Assembly (NCBI GenBank): GCA_948144175.1
Contig: CANXME010002463.1
Span: 1,883,001-1,947,000, forward strand
DNA: 64,000 nt
Reading direction: 5' to 3'
Origin: Closterium sp. NIES-65
Lineage: Eukaryota > Streptophyta > Zygnematophyceae > Desmidiales > Closteriaceae
The position numbers and the translations under genes are program-made. How positions within the stretch are numbered: the first letter of the stretch is position 1; the number at the start of each line of letters is the position of its first letter. A model generated the notes under the pieces. That model saw only the letters and a list, made by a program, of their open reading frames with translations. It was not told the DNA's origin and made no database searches. Shown piece by piece: positions 11,100 through 22,120 of the stretch.

Positions 11100-11960
11100 T
11101 CTAGCGGCCCCTAACGGCCCCGTCGCGCCGCCCTTTCGGCCCCGTCGCGCCGCCCTTGCGGCCCCATCGTGCCGCCCTTGCGGCCCCGTCGTGCCGCCCT
11201 TGCGGCCCCGTCACGCCGCCCTTGCGGCCCCATCGCGCCGCCCTTGCGGCCCCGTCGCGCCGCCCCTTACGCGGCCCCGTCACGCCGCCCTTACGCGGCC
11301 TCGTCACGCCGCCCTTGCGGCCCCGTCACGCCGCCCTTACGCGGCCCCGTCACGCCGCCCACGCGGCCTCGTCGCCGCCCTTCCCTTCGGCCCCGTTGCC
11401 GCCCTTTCACGGCCTCGACGCCCGCCCTTACAGCGGCACCGTCGCCCGCCCTTCAGCGGCCCTGTCGCCCGCCTTTTCAGCGGCCCCACCGCCGCCCTTT
11501 CAGCGGCCCCGTCGCCGCCCGCCCTTTCAGCGGGCCCCGTCGCCGCCCTTTCAGCGGCCCGTCGCCGCCTTCCAGCGGTCCGTCGCCCGCCCTTTCAGCG
11601 GCCCCACCGCCGCCCATTCAGCGGCCCTGTCGCCGCCCGCCCTTCAGCGGGCCCCGTCGCCGCCCTTTCAGCGGCCCGTTGCCGCCCTTCCGTCGGCCCG
11701 TCGCCGCCCTTTCAGCAGACCGTCGCCGCCCTTTCCGCGGCCAGTCGCCGCCCTTCAACGGCCTCGTCGCCGCTCAGCCACCCAGCGCCCGAGCCGCCGA
11801 GCAGTCGAACCGCCGAGCAGCCGAGCCGCCCGACCGCCGAGCCGCCCAGCAGCCGAACCGCTGAGCCGCACCGCAGCCGAGCCGCCCAGCCGCCGAGCCG
11901 CCGCGCAGCCGAGCCGCCCGACCGCCGAGCCGCCGAGCCGCCCGACTGCCCCACTTTGCT
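11100..11960 (+). repeat. GC-rich tandem leader array of E3
   Basis: Runs of CGGCCCCGTCGCGCCGCCCTTG-like and CCCTTTCAGCGGCCCCGTCGCC-like units of about 20 bp, ending in GAGCCGCC-rich repeats. Same position as the E2 array but with different unit sequences, so each copy has changed its array independently. Confidence 0.82.
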
Positions 11961-12028
11961 GGTAAGAGCAGAGTCTCTGCCACTGCACTGCCCTGCCCCA
12001 CTGTACTCACTGCCTGTCTACTGCTGTT

Positions 12029-15000
12029 TTGGCCTCCCCTAGCGTTCTCACCTTAGACGCTGAGGGTCGGGCAGTTGACTTTGAGGTATGGGTAGATGAT
12101 CTGCAGCTTTTCCTACAGTGCGATAGGGCAGATGGCCTCTCTCTGTTTGACCTCACTTCTGGTGCCTCTCCTGCCCCTGCTGCTGATGCTGACGCCACTG
12201 TTCGCTCACAGTGGGCCACGCGCGATGCTGCTGCTCGCCTTGCTGTGCGCCGCCACTTACCGACCACTAAGCGTGCACAATTTAGCCAGTACAAGAGTGC
12301 TCAGACCTTGTACGACGCTGTAGTTGCACGCTACTCTTCCCCTGCCACTACTGCACTGAGCCGCCTCATGCTACCGTACCTCTTCCCTGACCTTGCTGCC
12401 TTTCCCACAGTAGCTGACCTCATTACGCACCTCTGCACTAGTGACACTCGCTACCGCGCTGCGCTTCCTGCTGAGTTCTGCGCCAAGAACCCCCCCCCCC
12501 ATGTACATCACACTCTACTACATAGTCACCTGGCTCCCTGACTCTCTCCGCGTAGTCAGGGACCACTTCCTCTCTGTTTGCCCCACCACTCTCACCGTTG
12601 ACCTCCTCAAGAAGGCCCTCCTAGCGATAGAGAAGAGCATAGTAACTGTAGGAGCCTCTCGTGGTGACCCTCGCACCCCCGTCTTTGAGGGGTGTTCTCC
12701 CTCCCCCCTCTTGCCCTCTGTTGCCTCTGCTGCTGCGGTCGACCTCCTTGGTTTCGAGTCGGTCGGCGCTGCGTCTGCCCCGAGCGGGAGACGCCGCACC
12801 GGCAAGGGCAAGGGGGGCAAGGGCACTGGAGGGGCTGGACGGGGCGGTGGAGGTGGTAGTGGAGGCAGTGGAGGGAGTGGGGGTGGTGGTGGGAGTGGTG
12901 CCGGGGGTGGCGGCAGCGCCGGCAGCAGTGGAGGAGACGGAGGCGGTGGAGGTGGCGGAGGGAGCGGAGGTGGCGGAGGTGGCGGAGGTGGAGGAGGCGA
13001 CGGAGGCGGCGGTGGCGCCGGCGGCGGCGGTACTAGAGCGAGTCGCGAATATGCGCAGAGGAGTGGCTCATGTGGTGGTCCGCGCCAGCAGCAGCAGCGG
13101 AGTGGTGTGACCCTGTCCCCTCAGCAGCTTCAAGAGTGGTACACTGCGCGTCAGCGCGGTGGGGATTTTGGTCCCTGCGCTTACGTCCTCCGTATCGGCG
13201 ACCGCGCTGGTGAGCAGTGCGGAGGTCCGCACTCCACCCAGCGCTGCTTTGGTCGCCTGACGGACGCGTGGCGTCGCTAGTTCCCTAAGGCGTTAAAGAT
13301 CCCTCGCTGGGGAGATCTGACTAAGGCTGGGGTTGCTATCTTTGATCTTGACTTTGATGTTATTCTTGCTGCAATGTATGCTGTTGATACTAGTGTTGAG
13401 GGTGCCTGTTACCTGTGTGTACCGCCTGACCCGGGCACTGAGGTCGCTGCTCTAGGTGCTGGTAAGGCTGCTGCTCTAGGTGCTAGTGCGTCTACTGCCC
13501 CAGGTGCCAGTGCGTGTGCTGCCCCAGGTGCTGGTGAGTCTGCTCTCTCAGGTACTGCGTCGGCTCAGGCCTTCCACACCTTCACCCTGGACTCGGGTGC
13601 GTCTCGCTCCTTCTTTCGAGACCGCACCACTCTTACGCCGCTCAGTCGGCCGGTTGCAGTCTCCCTTAAAGACCCCTCTACGGGTCCTGTCTTTGCTAGC
13701 TTCTCCACTGTCCTACCGTGCCCGGCAGCCCCCTGTGGCACCCTGTCAGGTCTCTACCTCCCCTCGTTCTCTACGAACTTGGTGAGTGGAGCGGACCTAC
13801 AGGATAGGAGGTTTGACCAGTTCACTCCTGTGAATCAGCGAGTGACCCACTGCACGTGTGCTCGGACAGGCCGACACTTGGCCACGTTCACCCGTCGGCC
13901 AGGGTTGAGCCTGTACACCCTTACTTGTGAGTCTCCTCCTACTGCTGAGTCTGCCCAGGTAGCTGCGTGGAGTCAGGTGTTTGCTGCAGCGTCCAGGTCC
14001 GTACCTAGGTCTGCTCCATGCTCGTGTTGTCTGCTGTCCCACCAGACTCTCCTTTGGCACCACCGCCTTGGTCACCCCTCCTTGCCTCGTCTCCGAGGCA
14101 TGGCCTCCCGTGTCCTTGTCTCTGGTCTCCCTCGGTCTCTCCCTCCCCTTCCTCCGGGGCCTTGCCCTACGTGCGTCCCCTGCGTCGAGGGGCGACAGCG
14201 CGCCGACCCTCACTCCTCCGAGTTTCCTCCGACAGAGGCTCCGCTGCAGACTCTCCACATGGACGTGTGGGGCCCAACCCGCGTCAGTGGGCAGGGACGC
14301 GAGCGGTACTTCTTGCTGGTGGTTGACGACTACTCGCGTTACACCACACTCTTCCCCTTGCGCAGCAAGGGTGACGTCATTGAGGTGTTGATCGACTGGA
14401 TCCTCGCAGCTCGTCTCCAGCTCTGAGAGAGTTTCGGCTCGGACTTTCCTGTTCTGCGTCTGCACTCGCACAGAGGCGGGGAGTTTTCCTCTGCCCGTCT
14501 GGGAGCCTTGTGTCGTGCACAGGGCATCCGTCAGACCTTCACGCTTCCGGCCTCTCCACAGCAAAATGGGATTACTGACCGCCGCATTGGCATGGTCATG
14601 GACGTCGCTCGTACGTCCATGATGCATGCGGCTGCCCCCCATTTTCTGTGGCCGTTTGCGGTTCAGTACGCCGCGCATCAGCTCAACCTTCAGCCCCGGG
14701 TCTCCTTGCCAGAGACCTCCCCCGCCTTGCGGTGGACCGGGAAGGTTGGCGATGCGTCTGCGTTTCGGGTCTGGGGATCTTGGGCGTTTGTCCGCGACTT
14801 GTCTACGGACAAGCTGCCCCCCCGTGCTGTTCCCTTCGTCTTCCTTGGCTTCCCCCATGAAGCGCGTGGGTGGCAGTTCTACCACCCCACCTCGCGCCGT
14901 GTTCTGTCCTCCCAGGACGTCACCTTTGACGAGTCGATGCCTTACTACCGTCTCTTCCCCTACCACACTGCGCCCCTCCCCCCGCCGCCGCTCTTCCTTG

Positions 15001-17888
15001 CGCCAGGTCCTCCCCAGGTAGACCCTCTCCCCCCTCAGGGTCCTGCCCTGTCAGGTGTGTCCCAGGTCGACGGAGTTGAGCCTGTCGAGGTAGCTGTTGA
15101 CTCTGGTGCTGCTAGAGGTGCTGAGCATGCGGGTGCCGAGTCTGGGGGTGCTGAGTTTGGGGGTGCTGAGACTGGGGGTGCTGAGCCTGGGGGTGCTGAG
15201 TCTGGGGGTGTTGAGCCTGGGGGTGCTGAGCCTGGAGGTGCTGAGCCTGGGGGTGCGGAGCCTGGGGGTGCTGGGTCTGCTCGTGTGGCCGCCGGCGGTG
15301 CTTCGTCAAGGCGGGAGCCGCTCTCTCCACAGGAGCTGCGCGAGTGGTTCGCCCGCCGCTGGAGATGTGCAGCTGAGTCTGGGGGTGCTGCTGGAGCTAC
15401 TGGAGTTGGTCCTGCGGCAGCTGTTGGGGGTGTTGGCGCTGGTGTTTCTACTAGTGCTGGTGCGTTTGGGGGTGCTGCTAAGGCTGCTGGTGCTGACGGT
15501 CCTACTGGAGTTGGTGCTGCTGGAGTTGGAGCTGCTGGGGGTGTTGGCGCTGGCGGTGCTGCTGGCGCTGGTGCTGCCGCTGGGGGCATTGGTGCCGTCC
15601 TTGCTTGTTCTGGAGGCGCTGAGCGGCCGAGGCATTACTTCGTTCCGCTCCTAGAGCAGGTTCTTGGTCTCCCGCCCTCTCCTGGTCTTGCTCCTCCCTT
15701 AGAGTGTCCACAGCCTGTCCAGTCGCAGTCACAGTTATAGCCCGCCTCCCCGCTACCTGCTCCTTCTCCCTACAGTGGTCCCACTGGAGGTCTTGCTGAG
15801 CGTCGTGAGCCTGCGTCTCGTCCTGCATCGCCTGTTCGTGCTGCTTGCACTAGTCGTCGTGCTGCACGTCCGCGTCCTCCTGCGGTCCCCGGCACACACC
15901 AGATGGCACTGCGTCCTTCCACTGCTCCTCTGCGTGTCCCGTTGCCGTCTCGTCCAAAGTCCTCTCTTCCTTCTCTTGCTGACCTGGAGTCTGACTCCCT
16001 TTGTGCTGCCAGTCCTTCTGTCACGCGTCTCCTGGCCACTGTTGTCACTGACCCTTCCTTTGAGTCCACTGCTGCGTCTGCCTTAGTTGCTGAGCTTGTC
16101 GACTTTGCTGCTCGATGTCGTCTAGACTACGCCATTAGTCTCGTTGCTGAGTCTGAGTCTGTCTGTCCTCCGTCGGTCGGGGGTGAGTGTGCTCTTAGCA
16201 CGGACGTCCTTGAGGACAGGCAGGAGGAGTTCCAGTATTTTGCTGCTGCTTTGCCTCATCTCGTGTCCACGCTGATTGCCCCTAAGGGAGACCCGGATGC
16301 ACCAGACATCCCGACTCCTCGATCGTACGCTGAGGCGATCGAGGGTCCCTACTCCTCTCAGTGGCAGTCAGCCATGGACGCAGAGATGGCTTCTTGAAAG
16401 TCCACAGGCACCTACGTCGACGAGGTTCCCCCACCTGGGGCGAAGATTGTCAGTGGCATGTGGATTTTCAGGGTGAAGCGGCCGTCGGGTTCTCCGCCTG
16501 TCTTCAAGGCGCGTTACGTGGCTCGAGGCTTCAGTCAGCGGCAGGGAGTTGACTACTTTCAGACCTTCTCTCTCACCCCGAAGATGACCACTCTTCGGGG
16601 GCTGCTGCACATAGCTGCTCAGCGCGACTACGAGCTTCACTCTCTTGACTTCAGCACAGCTTTCTTGCAGGGCAGCCTATACGAGGAGATTTGGCTGCGC
16701 CGCCCACCTGGCTTCACTGGGTCGTTTCCCCCTGGTACCCAGTGGAGCCTCTGGCGGCCAGTCTACGGTCTTCGCCAGGCGCCCCGTGAGTGGCACGACA
16801 CACTGAGGACGACACTTGCGGCTCTTGTGTTTGCTCCTTCTACTGCCGACCCGTCGTTGTTTCTGCGCAACGGCACCTCTTTGCCGCCGTTCTACATCCT
16901 CGTGTACGACGACGACTTGGTCTTTGCCACAGCTGACACTGCTGGACTCGCCCACGTGAAGTCCGAGGTGCAGAAGAGACACACGTGCACAGACCTGGGT
17001 GAACTGCGCAGCTACCTTGGCTTGCAGATCACCCAGGACAGAGCACAGCGCACCATTACCCTGACTCAGTCACACATGGTGCAGCAGGTCCTTCAGTGCT
17101 TCGGCTTCACGTACTCCTCGCCTCAGGCCACTCCTCTGTCTACTCGCCACTCGCTCTCAGCTCTGCCTTCGAATGAGTCTGTAGAGTCGAGTGGCCCGTA
17201 CCCAGAGCTTGTTGGCTGCCTCATGTACCCGATGACTTGCACATGACCTGACCTTGCATACCCTCTTAGCATCTTGGCACGCTATGTTGCTCCTAGGAGA
17301 CACCGACTAGAGCACATGGCTGCAGCGAAGAGGGTGTTGCGCTACGTGTGCAGTACGTCGGGCATGGGGCTAGTGCTTGGAGGGCGACGTCGAGTGGTCC
17401 TCACAGGTCACGCTGACACTTCTTGGGCGGACGACCAGGCTCTGCAGCGGTCGTCACAGGCTTACACCTTCAGCCTTGGCTCCTGCTCTGTTTCGTGGCG
17501 GTCTACCCGCTCGTCTTCTGTTCTCAGCTCCACTTGTGAGGCTGTGGTCTACGCAGGGGCCATGGCTGCACAGGAGCTATGCTGGCTCACCTACCTGCTG
17601 ACTGACCTAGGAGAGCCGCCTCGTTCTCCTCCAGTTATGTACGTAGACAACAAGGCCATGCTGGCCTTGTGTCGGGAGCACAGACTGGAGCACAGAACGA
17701 AGCATATTGCTCTCCGCTACTTCCTGGCTCGTGAGCTGCAGCATCGTGGTCAGCTCCGTCTCACCTACGTAGCCTCTGAGGCCAACACTGCTGATATCTT
17801 CACCAACGCCCTTCCGCCTTGTGATCATCAGCGCTTCTGTACTTTGCTAAGTCTTGTGCATACCTGGCCTCACTTGCTCACTTCTTGA
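12029..17888 (+). pseudogene. Copia gag-pol polyprotein of E3, heavily decayed
   Basis: Same domain order as E2. The gag start codon is TTG (12029-12031) where the other copies have ATG. The shared C11 run at 12490-12500 shifts the frame by +1. Stops then fall in the continuing frame at 13278-13280 (TAG), 14424-14426 (TGA), 15738-15740 (TAG), 16395-16397 (TGA) and 17244-17246 (TGA). Catalytic residues are also lost: the second integrase Asp is His (14469-14471), the integrase Glu is Asp (14577-14579), and the RT box YVDD reads YDDD (16905-16916). No activity can be expected. Apart from the C11 run there is no indel in the frame over 5.8 kb. Confidence 0.92.
12490..12500 (+). other. C11 run at the shared gag frameshift (E3)
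   Basis: Same length and position as in E2 and E6, directly before ATGTACATC. Confidence 0.85.
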
Positions 17889-18087
17889 TCTTGTTTGTAC
17901 TGTACTCTTTCTATACCTGCACTTGCTTGTTTACCTTTGTATGTATGATCTTGCATGTGAACTGGCCTTGTGGTCTTACTCTGGTGCTCGGACTGTGTGG
18001 TGACTTTGTGATCCACCTTGAGCTTGCTTTGCTTTGCTTGACTGGTCTTGTGACCACCTGTTCTCCCCCACTTTGCCTATGGGGGTG

Positions 18088-18220
18088 TGTCAGAACATTA
18101 TAGCTTATACATTTGTGTAGGCTGTAGTGGGGTAGCCCATAAGGGGTACAGCCCAATTAGGGTTAATACTTGTACCCAACTCTTTCATAGTTCAATCATT
18201 CTCTCGTTCCATTCTTCACA
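18088..18220 (+). repeat. E3 3' LTR
   Basis: 133 bp, TGTCAG...TTCACA, preceded by CCTATGGGGGTG and followed by TTTAC. Confidence 0.94.
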
Positions 18221-18402
18221 TTTACGAATTTCTTGACCTCCATAAACTTCTTCATGAGACTAATATTGCAACAATAGCGAGCTCCAAGCTTCATTGCAAC
18301 AACTAGAGCGCGATTAAGATTGCAAACAAAACCAGCGCCTCGAGAGCTAGCACGTGCAGCAGCAGCACCCCCATAGTATCCACGACGAGCAATAACACCC
18401 TC
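18196..18402 (-). pseudogene. Unrecognised minus-strand ORF end interrupted by E3
   Basis: An open frame of 68 codons that begins after a TAA at 18403-18405 and contains RRGYYGGAAAARASSRG and MKLGARYCCNISLMKKFMEV. Its first 60 or so residues lie in pre-insertion DNA; the last eight are read from the E3 3' LTR. Without E3 and one TTTAC copy the frame would end two codons later, in ...KKFVN followed by TGA TGA. It could be a last exon of a host gene or part of the neighbouring copia relic. I do not recognise the family, and no splice acceptor is convincing. Confidence 0.35.
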
Positions 18403-18789
18403 TTAGTCCACAGCGACAGGCTGAGGTGGCAATGACGGGTACAGCAACGTTGAAGGCTGCTGCGGCAACTGCGAGGACAAGTCGGTCACGACAGAGACTA
18501 CGGCAACGGCTTTAGCGAGAGAAGGGGGTGGGGGGAGGCGGGGGGAAGGTGGTGAAGGTGCCGATCAGGGCTCACGATGTGTTTTTGGGCACCCTTTTAG
18601 AAACGATTCGTGGCCTACCTTCAACCTGCCACTTTATTGTGCCAAGCGATGTTAAACTATGAAACAGCGGACTGGGTAAAACCAGCAGCGAGATGGGTAC
18701 GAGTACAACCCCTAAAATGTTATCACCCCTACTAAATACCCAACCATAGCCTAGCACACAGATATATATGATTTGACAAGCGCGACATA

Positions 18790-18939
18790 CTTAGAAAGTG
18801 GCTAACTGTACGAACAACAGTATTCGACAACGCTAGAGTCGTCGGCATACATGGCATACAAAGCAGATCCTATCCGAGCTATGTCCAAATCGAATACATG
18901 CAAACCCCTACACAACAGCACAAGCCAAACCAGGTGGGG
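18790..18939 (-). pseudogene. Divergent copia relic, gag segment 3
   Basis: On the minus strand this reads GLHVFDLDIARIGSALYAMY, matching the gag block GVAIFDLDFDAILAAMYAV of the intact elements. It continues the segment at 20338-21132 across the inserted element at 18945-20332. Downstream (18226-18790) the similarity fades into stops. Confidence 0.65.
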
Positions 18940-18944
18940 ATGTC

Positions 18945-19037
18945 TGTCAGCGGGTGAGTGCGCCCATAACCCCCCACGCCAACGTGCCTGTAACCCTTCC
19001 TTAGGATCAATCGAGAATCTCAAGTGGACCTCTGACA
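18945..19037 (-). repeat. 3' LTR of the TRIM-like element (short form)
   Basis: 93 bp; 18949-19037 aligns without gaps to 20244-20332. About 45 bp present in the other LTR are missing. Confidence 0.65.
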
Positions 19038-19376
19038 CCCCCCCCCCTTATTGGGATGCCCGAGGTGCACACACTGGGATTCGATTTGCTCTGCTGCTAT
19101 GTCAAAATCCTAAGTTGACTTACGACTAGAGTTTGAGGGTAGAACGATATTGTCGAGAGTTATACAAGAAAGGCAAGCATGCAAGGGGTGCACCACCAAC
19201 ATTAGGCTACACTAAACTACGTTAATGCTAAGGGCGGTAATATAGATTTCTTGACACGCCCCCATAACTGCCAGCGGCAATAACAATATTAAGTTGACGC
19301 CTCCTGAAGGGGTATATTAAACAGAGTGCGCAACGGAAGGAGAGGGCAAGTGAGGAGGAGGAGGCGAGAGAGAGAG

Positions 19377-19512
19377 ATGAGGAGAGGAGGTGGGGGGGAT
19401 CCAGTCGCGGCGAGCCCCTCTTACGAACCCCCTTTTACAAAGGGGGAGGTGAGAAAGGGATGAGGAGAGGAGGTGGGGTGGGAGCCACGCAGCGAACCCC
19501 TCTTACGAACCC
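19377..19512. repeat. Two-copy tandem duplication inside the TRIM-like element
   Basis: ATGAGGAGAGGAGGTGGGG ... CCCCTCTTACGAACCCCC occurs twice with an offset of about 83 bp. Confidence 0.7.
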
Positions 19513-19809
19513 CCAATTCCACACCCCCTTTCAGCCGCCACCCGGAACCGCACCCCTTCTGCCACCCCCTCACCCTCCCCCCATAGAAAAACGTGCGACC
19601 ATGAATGAGAGAGAAGGAGGGGCGGCAGCAGGTTGCTCACACCCGCCACCCCCTACCCCCCCCCCCCCCCCCCCCCCCTAACTGCTGCACGCGCAACAAG
19701 AAGAGAGAGGGGAAGGCGAGCGGCGGAATAGCGGTGTGGCGCAGCACCACGCGGAGTAGTGTCAACAACCCACGCCCCCCCTTCCCCCCACCACCTCCTC
19801 CCACAGCGG

Positions 19810-20000
19810 AAGCTGCGGCGACGGGAAGCAGGGCGCCTACGGCGACGGGATGTGGGGTGCCCGTAGCGATGGAAAACATGTCGCCCGCGGCGACTGGACG
19901 CAGGTCGCCCGCGGCGAAGGGAAGGAGGTCGCCCGCGGCAACGAGAAAGAAGTTGCCGCGGTGACGGGAAGCAGGTCGCCCGCGGCGATGGGAAGCAGGG
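19810..20000. repeat. Degenerate leader repeat of the TRIM-like element
   Basis: Repeats of about 27 bp built on GTCGCCCGCGGCGANGGGAAG. It corresponds in position to the GC-rich leader arrays of the coding copia elements. Confidence 0.7.
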
Positions 20001-20194
20001 CAGCAGGGCGTCCGCGTCGACGGGATGCGGGGCGCCGTACGGGGCTCGATATCGCGTCCTTCGTGGCCGGCACCCTGAGCGCCATCACGAGCGTCACAAC
20101 GGGCGCGACAGTGGCTGCGACTTGCGCCATGACGGAAGCTAGAAGCGGTGGGCCCAAAAAAACTAGGTCGAGGAGCTTAGTTGCTCTGAAACTA

Positions 20195-20332
20195 TGTTAG
20201 AATCCCAGCGACTAACCACCGGGATAAAAGGGCTTGTTTGTGTAGCGGGTGAGTGCACCCATAACCCCCCAGGCCAACGGGCATGTAACCCTTCCCTAGG
20301 ATCAATTGGGGATCTCCAGTGGACCTCTGACA
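20195..20332 (-). repeat. 5' LTR of the TRIM-like element
   Basis: 138 bp with TG...CA ends on the minus strand, next to the primer-binding site at 20183-20194. Confidence 0.68.
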
Positions 20333-20337
20333 ATGTC

Positions 20338-21132
20338 ATAGGCCCAAAGTGGGTGAGGAAGAGGTAGTCGAGGTGGCCGAAGCACTGCGCTGTGGGGTGA
20401 CCTGGGCGCCGACAGACTGTGCCGCGAAGTGGACCAGACTGGATTTGGTATGGGCAGGGTCCGGTGGGGGCCCCACGCGACGCCCAACTATCAGAGCCAC
20501 AACTGCACAGCTCCCGACGCCAGCAAGTCCTGATCGATTAGATAATTCACTGTAGGAGTTGATGTTGCTGCTAGTGCTGCGGCTGATGGTGCGATTGCTA
20601 TTGCTGCTGCTTACAGTTGAGTCACTGTCACATCTCCAGTACCAGCACCTTCTGCAGCAGCATCCCCAGAACCAGCACTCCCAGCATCAGTACCCCTCGA
20701 CGTACTAGTAACTCCACCTCCTCCACGACTACAACCACCCCCTGCATCGTCCCCTCCCGTTAAAGGCAGTAGAAACCCCATCAATCTTATCCGTCGCATT
20801 AGGCTCAGCAACAGTAGCAGAGGCAGCTTTGGTAGAGAGCTGTGGCAGAGCGCACCCCTCAAAGCTAGGGGAGCTTGTGAGGTGATGGTGCAGAGGCGGG
20901 TCTCGATTCGTGCGATACTAGTCTCATAGAGATCAATTGTGAGGTGCATGGGTTGCATCGTGAGGAGAGCGTTACGGGCAGGTGCGAGGCAGTCAGGGAG
21001 GCGGGCCGCGAAGAGGAGCAGGGCGAGATACGTGGGTGGGGGGGACGTACTTCGTAAGGTCGTCGGCACTGCCCACAACACATAAGCTTGCGTTAAGAGA
21101 GCGCATGTGGGTAATGAGGTTGGGATAGTGGA
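20338..21132 (-). pseudogene. Divergent copia relic, gag segment 2
   Basis: Minus-strand reading gives, in shifting frames, YPNLITHMRSLNASL (compare VADLITHLRASD), PPTYLALLLFAARLPD (compare PPMYITLYFLVTRLPE) and the Cys-His motif GPCPYQ...CRRPGHPTAQCFGHL (compare GPCPYV...CGGTHTARRCFGRL). It is clearly homologous to E2-E6 gag but far more diverged. It is bounded by the TRIM-like element on one side and by the solo LTR on the other. Confidence 0.75.
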
Positions 21133-22120
21133 TGTTAACGAGAGAAGAGTGTTGGCCCTGCTTTCGCTTGGACGACGGCGACAATTTGGTCGGATGTACG
21201 GGAGAAGCAGCCGACCGTTCACAGTGCGAGAGCTGCTCGACAGGCTTTGTCGAGCTACAGGGGACCGCTGTGGTGTTGCTGTCGACCAGGGAGCTTAAAG
21301 CTGCAGCTGACTGGGCTGGGCGACGGGTGAGCCGTCAACCAGGAGGAGCATTTCGACTAGGAGGTCGACGAAGCAGTCCGTCGACCTGACAAGAGAGCAG
21401 TGGTCGATGAGGGGAGCTCGGCGACAACAGCTGACAGATCTGGTCGATGGAGGGGTCCGTTGACCAGGGGGGTAGCTCGACAAGAGCTGTGGTTGACTAG
21501 GAGCACCTGGTGGTTGACCAGAGAGACCTGGTGGTCGACCAGAGCACTTGGTGGTGTCCAGGTCGACCGGGCAACCCATTCGACGAGTTTTGCGGAGGCA
21601 TACGAACGTCGTCTAGGTCGCGATGGCGAAGGCGACTTCAGGCTGATATTCCGAAGTCCATGTGGCTCGTCAGGCAGAAACAACAGCCGATGGATGCACA
21701 ACGATGCAAGTCGGGCTAATCGTCTGTGCACACCTGCAAGCATGCGCACTGCTGTCTTCTACGGGGCAACGCTGGTCAGCCGCTCTACTGCAACGTTGGC
21801 ACGCCGTTGACCTGCAGTGCTGGCAGGTCGCCTTTCTGCGGTGCTAGCGCGGCTCCTCTACGCAACGCTGGCAGGCGGTCGACCATACGGTGCTGGCGGT
21901 CGACTAGGCTAGCTACAGAGTTGCTAGGTGCATGATGTAGTCAATTTTGTCATTGCTTGTTCAATCATTCTGTAATTTTGAGTTTGCTAGGGGAAATTCT
22001 TGCCAACTTCTCTCGTGAATGTGCAAGCACTAATGAACTAAGCAAAGCTACGATCACTCCTAGTAGTTCGTGCCAACCCCAGTAGTCTAGCTCACTATCG
22101 TTGTAGAGTGACTCTTCGTA
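21133..22120 (+). mobile_element. Solo LTR, copy 1 of a 0.9-1 kb LTR family
   Basis: 988 bp starting TGTTAACG and ending TTCGTA (CA in the second copy), flanked by a perfect 5-bp duplication GTGGA (21128-21132 and 22121-22125). It is colinear with 36607-37523. There is no coding sequence, primer-binding site or second LTR, so it is read as a solo LTR left by LTR-LTR recombination. Its 5' half has repeated GTCGACC/GGTCGAC motifs. The orientation is set only by comparison with copy 2. Confidence 0.82.

Larger units (their letters stand above)
10856..18220 (+). mobile_element. Copia LTR retrotransposon E3, old complete copy
   Basis: 7,365 bp between 133-bp LTRs at 10856-10988 and 18088-18220. 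The target duplication TTTAC lies at 10851-10855 and 18221-18225. The LTRs differ at about 8 of 133 positions, including the first dinucleotide of the 5' LTR (TA instead of TG). The primer-binding site TGGTATAGAGC is at 10989-10999. The divergence and many stops make it clearly older than E2, E4, E5 and E6. Confidence 0.95.
18945..20332 (-). mobile_element. Short non-coding LTR element (TRIM-like)
   Basis: 1,388 bp flanked by ATGTC at 18940-18944 and 20333-20337. On the minus strand the 5' LTR is 20332-20195 (TGTCAG...TAACA), followed by a primer-binding site at 20194-20183 (TAGTTTCAGAGC). A G-run precedes the 3' LTR at 19037-18945. The interior holds a repeat-rich leader and no gag or pol. 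The LTRs are unequal (138 and 93 bp) and share an 89-bp core with about 9 differences. It lies inside the gag of the divergent relic: the relic's Cys-His motif is on one side and its FDLD block on the other. Confidence 0.7.

Noticed and set aside
19245-19270. Possible further minus-strand LTR start next to a G-run (TATGGGGGCGTGTCAAG)
   Set aside because: It resembles a polypurine tract followed by TGTCA, but no second end or duplication was found, and it lies inside the TRIM-like element.
20611-21222. A 203-codon minus-strand frame
   Set aside because: It crosses the boundary of the solo LTR at 21132/21133, so it joins relic gag to LTR sequence by chance.
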